From: Arsenophonus sp048493715
GTDB taxonomy: Bacteria; Pseudomonadota; Gammaproteobacteria; Enterobacterales; Enterobacteriaceae
Length of the DNA stretch: 64,000 nucleotides
Direction of reading: 5' to 3'
NCBI GenBank assembly: GCA_048493715.1
Contig: JBGDCZ010000002.1
Coordinates: forward strand, 28,478 to 92,477
Shown here: positions 60,258 through 64,000 of the stretch, in pieces
Layout: the number at the start of each line of letters is the position of its first letter
How positions within the stretch are numbered: position 1 is the stretch's first letter
Translations under genes and position numbers: made by a program
The notes under the pieces: model-generated
What the model was told of the DNA's origin: nothing
Database searches by the model: none
The model's input: the letters and a program-made list of their open reading frames with translations, nothing else

Positions 60258-61418
60258 ATGTATGTACTAAAAAACGGCATTATCTATACAGGTTATCAAA
60301 AACTGGAGGATCATGCAGTTATTATAGAAAAAGAAAAAATAAAACAAGTTTGCCCAGCTACACAATTACCTCAAGGCATCGAAATCCATGATCTGCAAAA
60401 TGCGATCCTAGCGCCAGGATTTATTGATCTACAGGTTAATGGCTGTGGTGGTGTACAGTTCAATGACAATCCAGAAGATATTTCGGTTAAAACACTTGAG
60501 ATTATGCAGAAAGCGAATGAACGAAATGGATGTACCAGCTTTCTACCTACATTGATCACCAGTCCTGATCAGCTGATCGAAACAGCAATAGAAACGATGC
60601 ATGACTATTTAGCCAAATATAAAAATCAGGCATTAGGGTTACACATTGAAGGACCTTATATTAACCCGGCCAAAAAAGGCACACATAATGCCGAGTATAT
60701 TCGTAAACCTTCGGCCGAAACGATTAACTATTTATGTCAAAATGCAGATGTGATCACTAAAATTACCTTAGCACCAGAAATGGTTGCAGAAAAATATATT
60801 CACCAATTAGTTGAAGCCGGTATTATTGTTTCAGCAGGTCATTCCAATGCCACTTACGAAGAGGCGCAAAAAGGTTTCAAGGCAGGTATTCAATTCACAA
60901 CCCACCTTTTTAATGCCATGCCTGCTATTTCAGGTCGTGCTCCTGGATTAGTTGGTGCTATTTATAATACTCCAAATGCATATGCAGGAATTATTGCTGA
61001 TGGATTACATGTTCACTGGGCTAATATCCACAATAGTAAACAATTAAAAGGTGATAAATTAGTTCTGGTAACAGATGCTACTGCACCGGCTGGACTTGAC
61101 CCAAATGGCAGTGAAATGGATTATTTTACCTTTGCAGGTAAAACCATCTATTATCGTGATGGATTATGTGTTGATAAAAATGGTACATTAAGTGGTTCAT
61201 CCTTAACGATGATAAATGCTGTCAAAAATATCGTTGAACATGTAGGTATTGCATTAGATGAAGCACTACGAATGGCCACACTTTATCCCGCTCGTGCCAT
61301 TGGTGTCGACAAAAAACTTGGGAGCATAGAAAAAGATAAAGTAGCGAACCTTATCGTATTCAATCACGACTTCATCATCCGCAAAACCATTGTTAATGGC
61401 CGTGAAATCAAACTTTAA
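60258..61418 (+). CDS. nagA: N-acetylglucosamine-6-phosphate deacetylase
   Basis: Amidohydrolase giving glucosamine 6-phosphate and acetate, needed for use of exogenous GlcNAc and for recycling of cell-wall amino sugars. It has FIDLQVNGCGGVQFND, LHIEGPYINPAKKGTHN (metal-ligand glutamate), SAGHSNATYEEA and THLFNAMPAISGRAPG (histidine ligands), and VLVTDATAPAG with the catalytic aspartate. Length is 386 (E. coli 382). It starts 93 bases after nagB. Confidence 0.97.
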   Translation: MYVLKNGIIYTGYQKLEDHAVIIEKEKIKQVCPATQLPQGIEIHDLQNAILAPGFIDLQVNGCGGVQFNDNPEDISVKTLEIMQKANERNGCTSFLPTLITSPDQLIETAIETMHDYLAKYKNQALGLHIEGPYINPAKKGTHNAEYIRKPSAETINYLCQNADVITKITLAPEMVAEKYIHQLVEAGIIVSAGHSNATYEEAQKGFKAGIQFTTHLFNAMPAISGRAPGLVGAIYNTPNAYAGIIADGLHVHWANIHNSKQLKGDKLVLVTDATAPAGLDPNGSEMDYFTFAGKTIYYRDGLCVDKNGTLSGSSLTMINAVKNIVEHVGIALDEALRMATLYPARAIGVDKKLGSIEKDKVANLIVFNHDFIIRKTIVNGREIKL

Positions 61419-61433
61419 CGAGCATATATACTG

Positions 61434-62654
61434 ATGAGTCACAATTATATCTTGAAACAAATTGGTAATATTGATTTAGTTAAACAATTAAATAGTGCTG
61501 TGGTATATCGTATTATTGATCAGCATGGCCCTATTTCTCGAATTCAGATCTCAGAACAAAGCCAATTGGCGCCTGCTAGTGTAACCAAAATAACCCGCCA
61601 ATTGTTAGAGCGTGGCTTAATTAAAGAAGTGGCCCAACAAGTATCTACCGGTGGACGCCGTCCCATTTCAATTGTCTCAGAACACCATCTTTTTCATAGT
61701 ATTGGGGTGAGATTGGGTCGTCGCGACTATACATTAGCTCTTTATACCCTAAACGGTAAGGTGCTCGCTGAAACACACTCATCACTCCCGGAAACTGGTC
61801 AACAAGAAATAGAAAACCATTTAATTGCCGCCATTGAAAGTTTTATGCAACAACATCAACGTCTCAATCGGGAGTTGATTGCCATCTCAGTTATTTTACC
61901 TGGCTTAGTCAATCCACAAGCCGGAATTGTCCATTACATGCCGCATATAAAAGTGCATAACTGGCAGTTACTACGTAATCTGAAAGAGCATTTCAAAATG
62001 ACTTGCTTTATCGGTCACGATATTCGTAGTTTTGCACTGGCAGAACATTATTTCGGAGCTACCCAGAATTGCGCCGATTCAATTTTTGTTCGCATCCATC
62101 ATGGTGCCGGGGCTGGTGTTATTATTGATGGTGAAATTTTATTGAACAACCGCTTTAACCTAGGTGAAATCGGCCATATACAAATAGATCCATTAGGAGA
62201 ACGTTGCCATTGTGGTAACTTTGGCTGCCTGGAAACTATTGCAGCGAATGGTGCTATTGAAAATCGAATTCGGCAACAATTAGCACAAAATTTTCCTAGT
62301 CAATTAAAACAAAATAATTGCTCGATTAAAGCAATCTGTCAGGCTGCAAATAAAAACGATCCACTAGCCATTGAAGTGATTAAACACGTAGGCCTCCATC
62401 TTGGTAAAGCGATTGCAATTATCATTAACCTATTTAATCCACAAAAAGTCGTCATCGCTGGAGAAATCACGGAAGCAGAAAAAATTCTGCTACCCGCCGT
62501 GCAAAATTGTATTAAAACTCAAGCACTAAAAGATTTCCGTGAAGATTTGCCGATTGTTACGTCACAACTGGTACACACTTCTGCTATTGGTGCTTTCGCC
62601 TTAACAAAACATGCTATGTTAAATGGAGAACTTCTGCAACATTTACTTGAATAA
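61434..62654 (+). CDS. nagC: N-acetylglucosamine repressor NagC
   Basis: ROK-family repressor responding to GlcNAc 6-phosphate. The N-terminal winged helix is visible in GPISRIQISEQSQLAPASVT and KITRQLLERGLIKEV. The ROK domain has VRIHHGAGAGVIIDGEILL, LGEIGHIQIDPLGERCHCGN and the cysteine-rich zinc site CHCGNFGCLE. Length is 406, equal to E. coli. It lies 15 bases after nagA; nagD, which follows in E. coli, is missing. Confidence 0.96.
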   Translation: MSHNYILKQIGNIDLVKQLNSAVVYRIIDQHGPISRIQISEQSQLAPASVTKITRQLLERGLIKEVAQQVSTGGRRPISIVSEHHLFHSIGVRLGRRDYTLALYTLNGKVLAETHSSLPETGQQEIENHLIAAIESFMQQHQRLNRELIAISVILPGLVNPQAGIVHYMPHIKVHNWQLLRNLKEHFKMTCFIGHDIRSFALAEHYFGATQNCADSIFVRIHHGAGAGVIIDGEILLNNRFNLGEIGHIQIDPLGERCHCGNFGCLETIAANGAIENRIRQQLAQNFPSQLKQNNCSIKAICQAANKNDPLAIEVIKHVGLHLGKAIAIIINLFNPQKVVIAGEITEAEKILLPAVQNCIKTQALKDFREDLPIVTSQLVHTSAIGAFALTKHAMLNGELLQHLLE

Positions 62655-63110
62655 CAATATAGTCGTAAGACATTTAATCTATTTTTTACTATACGTTAAA
62701 AATTTATGCTGCTACTAAATTTTACCTTTTAATTAAAAAATTTCTTTAACTCTCCAATAACACTGATTCACCATTCCACAAGTAGCACCATAAATATGTC
62801 ATCCTATGAGCTAATAGATTCATGTTCTACTAATGTAATAAATTGCTTAATTACCTCGATGACAATCAACATCTTGTCTCAATAAACTAATAATTTCTGT
62901 TTATTATTAATGAAAATTATCGTCAGATTGGCAGTAAAAAATTGCTATCATTCCATTAGCAAAAATCTCTTAACTTAATTAACTTTTATATTTAACATAT
63001 CAAACTATTATTATTTGGCGATAACGCAGTTATTTTTTGTTGATTTTATCGTCAAAATGATTACAACCCAACAAACAGATACTTTTCTGCGGAAATCGTA
63101 AAAAAATCAG
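62655..63110. other. Spacer between nagC and the tRNA promoter
   Basis: About 450 AT-rich bases at the place of nagD and following genes in E. coli. No remnant is recognised. Confidence 0.45.
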
Positions 63111-63139
63111 TTGACGATTCGGGTCGATATACGCATAAT
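63111..63139 (+). promoter_or_regulatory. Promoter of the tRNA cluster
   Basis: TTGACG and CATAAT are separated by 17 bases, followed by the GC-rich GCGCCCC discriminator typical of stringently controlled stable-RNA promoters. The first tRNA starts about 37 bases downstream. Confidence 0.85.
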
Positions 63140-63176
63140 GCGCCCCGTAACGCCGATAAAGGTAGTGCAAAAAGAT

Positions 63177-63253
63177 GGCTACGTAGCTCAGCTGGTTAGA
63201 GCACAGCACTCATAATGCTGGGGTCACAGGTTCGATTCCCGTCGTAGCCACCA
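63177..63253 (+). tRNA. metT: tRNA-Met (CAU), elongator type
   Basis: A 77-base tRNA with encoded CCA. The 7-bp acceptor pairs GGCTACG with CGTAGCC; the anticodon loop is CTCATAA with anticodon CAT; the T loop is TTCGATT. It matches E. coli metT in sequence and neighbours, which mark it as the elongator rather than initiator or Ile-lysidine tRNA. Confidence 0.96.
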
Positions 63254-63258
63254 TATTT

Positions 63259-63343
63259 GCGGGAGTGGCGAAATTGGTAGACGCACCAGATTTAGGTTCT
63301 GGCGCTGCAAGGTGTGCGAGTTCAAGTCTCGCCTCCCGCACCA
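63259..63343 (+). tRNA. leuW: tRNA-Leu (UAG)
   Basis: An 85-base class II tRNA with encoded CCA, acceptor GCGGGAG / CTCCCGC, anticodon loop TTTAGGT with TAG, a long variable arm and T loop TTCAAGT. It is nearly identical to E. coli leuW and lies five bases after tRNA-Met. Confidence 0.97.
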
Positions 63344-63371
63344 TTCTTTATAAAAATATTTATATTCTTGT

Positions 63372-63446
63372 TGGGGTATCGCCAAGCGGTAAGGCACCAG
63401 GTTTTGATCCTGGCACTCCCTGGTTCGAATCCAGGTACCCCAGCCA
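63372..63446 (+). tRNA. glnU: tRNA-Gln (UUG)
   Basis: A 75-base tRNA with encoded CCA, acceptor TGGGGTA / TACCCCA, anticodon loop TTTTGAT with TTG and T loop TTCGAAT. It is third in the cluster, as in E. coli metT-leuW-glnU; the following copies of that E. coli operon are absent. Confidence 0.97.
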
Positions 63447-63640
63447 TTGCTTTCAATCAACTGCAACCGTTCTAATATATTTAGAATATTTAAACCTCAA
63501 TTAATCAAAAATTGCACCTTAATACACCACTAGTTAAGATAGTATGCCGCATGCAAATAGTGAAAATTTGAAACAATAAACCCATAAGCTTGAGTCAACA
63601 TCTAAACTATTGACAAAAAAAATACCAAAAAAGTTTCAAA

Positions 63641-64000
63641 ATGAAAGGTGAATTGATTAAAGATATTATTGAGTGGATATCGGTAACTGGAAAGAATGTT
63701 AAGTTACTGACCCAAAAACAGCCATATTAATCTTGATAATGCTTTAGTATTGGAGTTAGGCAGCAGAAATGGTGGTTTGTCCATTATGGGCAGCAATAAA
63801 TGGAGCAAATGTTATATGTTCTAATAAAGATGTACCTACTGATAATGTCACAGAAAAGCATATAAAATATAATGTTGGTCAATTAATACAATATAAAGAA
63901 GTTAATGCGTTAAAAATTCCATACGAAAATAAATTAGATGTCATCATGTCATCATGTCATCATGTCATCATGTCATCATGTCATCATGTCATCATGTCAT
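63641..64000 (+). pseudogene. Class I SAM-dependent methyltransferase, broken, runs off the window
   Basis: The first frame reads MKGELIKDIIEWISVTGKNV. The next gives NSHINLDNALVLELGSRNGG with a SAM-binding motif I, and a third gives INGANVICSNKDVPTDNVTE and NALKIPYENKLDVIM. At least three frameshifts or stops are needed to join them. In related proteins DVIMF is followed by the catalytic region; here the DVIM codons lead straight into an 8-base tandem repeat. Only the first 100 or so codons are in the window. Confidence 0.7.
63938..64000. repeat. 8-bp tandem repeat (ATGTCATC) reaching the window edge
   Basis: Seven full copies plus seven bases of an eighth, all perfect, beginning in the methyltransferase remnant. 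The total number of copies is unknown because it reaches the last base. There are no spacers, so it is not CRISPR. Confidence 0.95.

Noticed and set aside
63224..63504. Open frames on both strands covering the tRNA genes
   Set aside because: They read straight through three clear tRNAs; the apparent proteins are the usual artefact of tRNA sequence.
63938..64000. CRISPR array
   Set aside because: Units are 8 bases, directly adjacent, with no spacers.

Overview
The window is a low-GC enterobacterial chromosome segment. Gene content and order match the E. coli gpmA-to-tRNA(Met/Leu/Gln) region: gpmA, aroG, pnuC, nadA, tol-pal, cyd, suc, sdh, gltA, ybgI, ybfA, kdp, pgm, seqA, ybfF, ybfE, fldA, fur, glnS, nag and the tRNA cluster. 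Low GC together with many broken genes, each still in its ancestral place, points to a host-associated bacterium in genome reduction. My best guess is an insect symbiont of the Morganellaceae, such as Arsenophonus; the genus is inferred, not proven.

Layout. 0-4.2 kb: intact gpmA, a broken aroG, then nadA-pnuC with a NadR-like operator. 4.2-4.85 kb: the place where E. coli carries a Lys/Val tRNA cluster holds only a decayed antisense tRNA-Lys and a GC-rich palindromic block. 4.85-13.5 kb: intact cpoB, pal, tolB, tolA, tolR, tolQ and cydX, cydB, cydA, with ybgC and ybgE between them broken. 14-25.7 kb: a complete TCA block (sucABCD, sdhCDAB, gltA). 25.8-27 kb: ybgI and ybfA. 27.2-34.5 kb: the whole kdpFABCDE potassium system is ruined, though a KdpE-box-like sequence remains. 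34.6-38 kb: pgm, seqA and ybfF are intact.

38.2-52 kb is an accessory island between ybfF and ybfE, which are adjacent in E. coli. It holds the remains of an ABC transporter / membrane fusion protein / second ABC transporter set, the arrangement of the RtxB-RtxD-RtxE machinery of MARTX toxins. A partial podovirus-like prophage (Sf6-type coat, P22-type gp4 and gp10, ejection protein, P22-type tailspike) lies between truncated rtxD and truncated rtxE. Near the left end of the phage block are an intact small LuxR-type regulator with a coupled 19-codon leader ORF and a broken O-antigen-polymerase-like membrane gene.

52-64 kb: ybfE, fldA and fur are intact; a lipase-like pseudogene sits where E. 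coli has chiPQ; glnS is intact; nagE is destroyed (including loss of the EIIB cysteine) while nagB, nagA and nagC are intact; then come tRNA-Met, tRNA-Leu and tRNA-Gln under one strong promoter. The window ends in a broken methyltransferase gene that runs into an 8-bp tandem repeat.

The retained genes serve glycolysis, NAD synthesis, the respiratory chain and TCA cycle, envelope integrity, replication control, iron control and amino-sugar catabolism. Lost functions are environmental uptake (Kdp, NagE), one DAHP synthase, and secretion or effector genes. A recurring feature is short tandem expansion, mostly of 8-bp units, inside broken genes.
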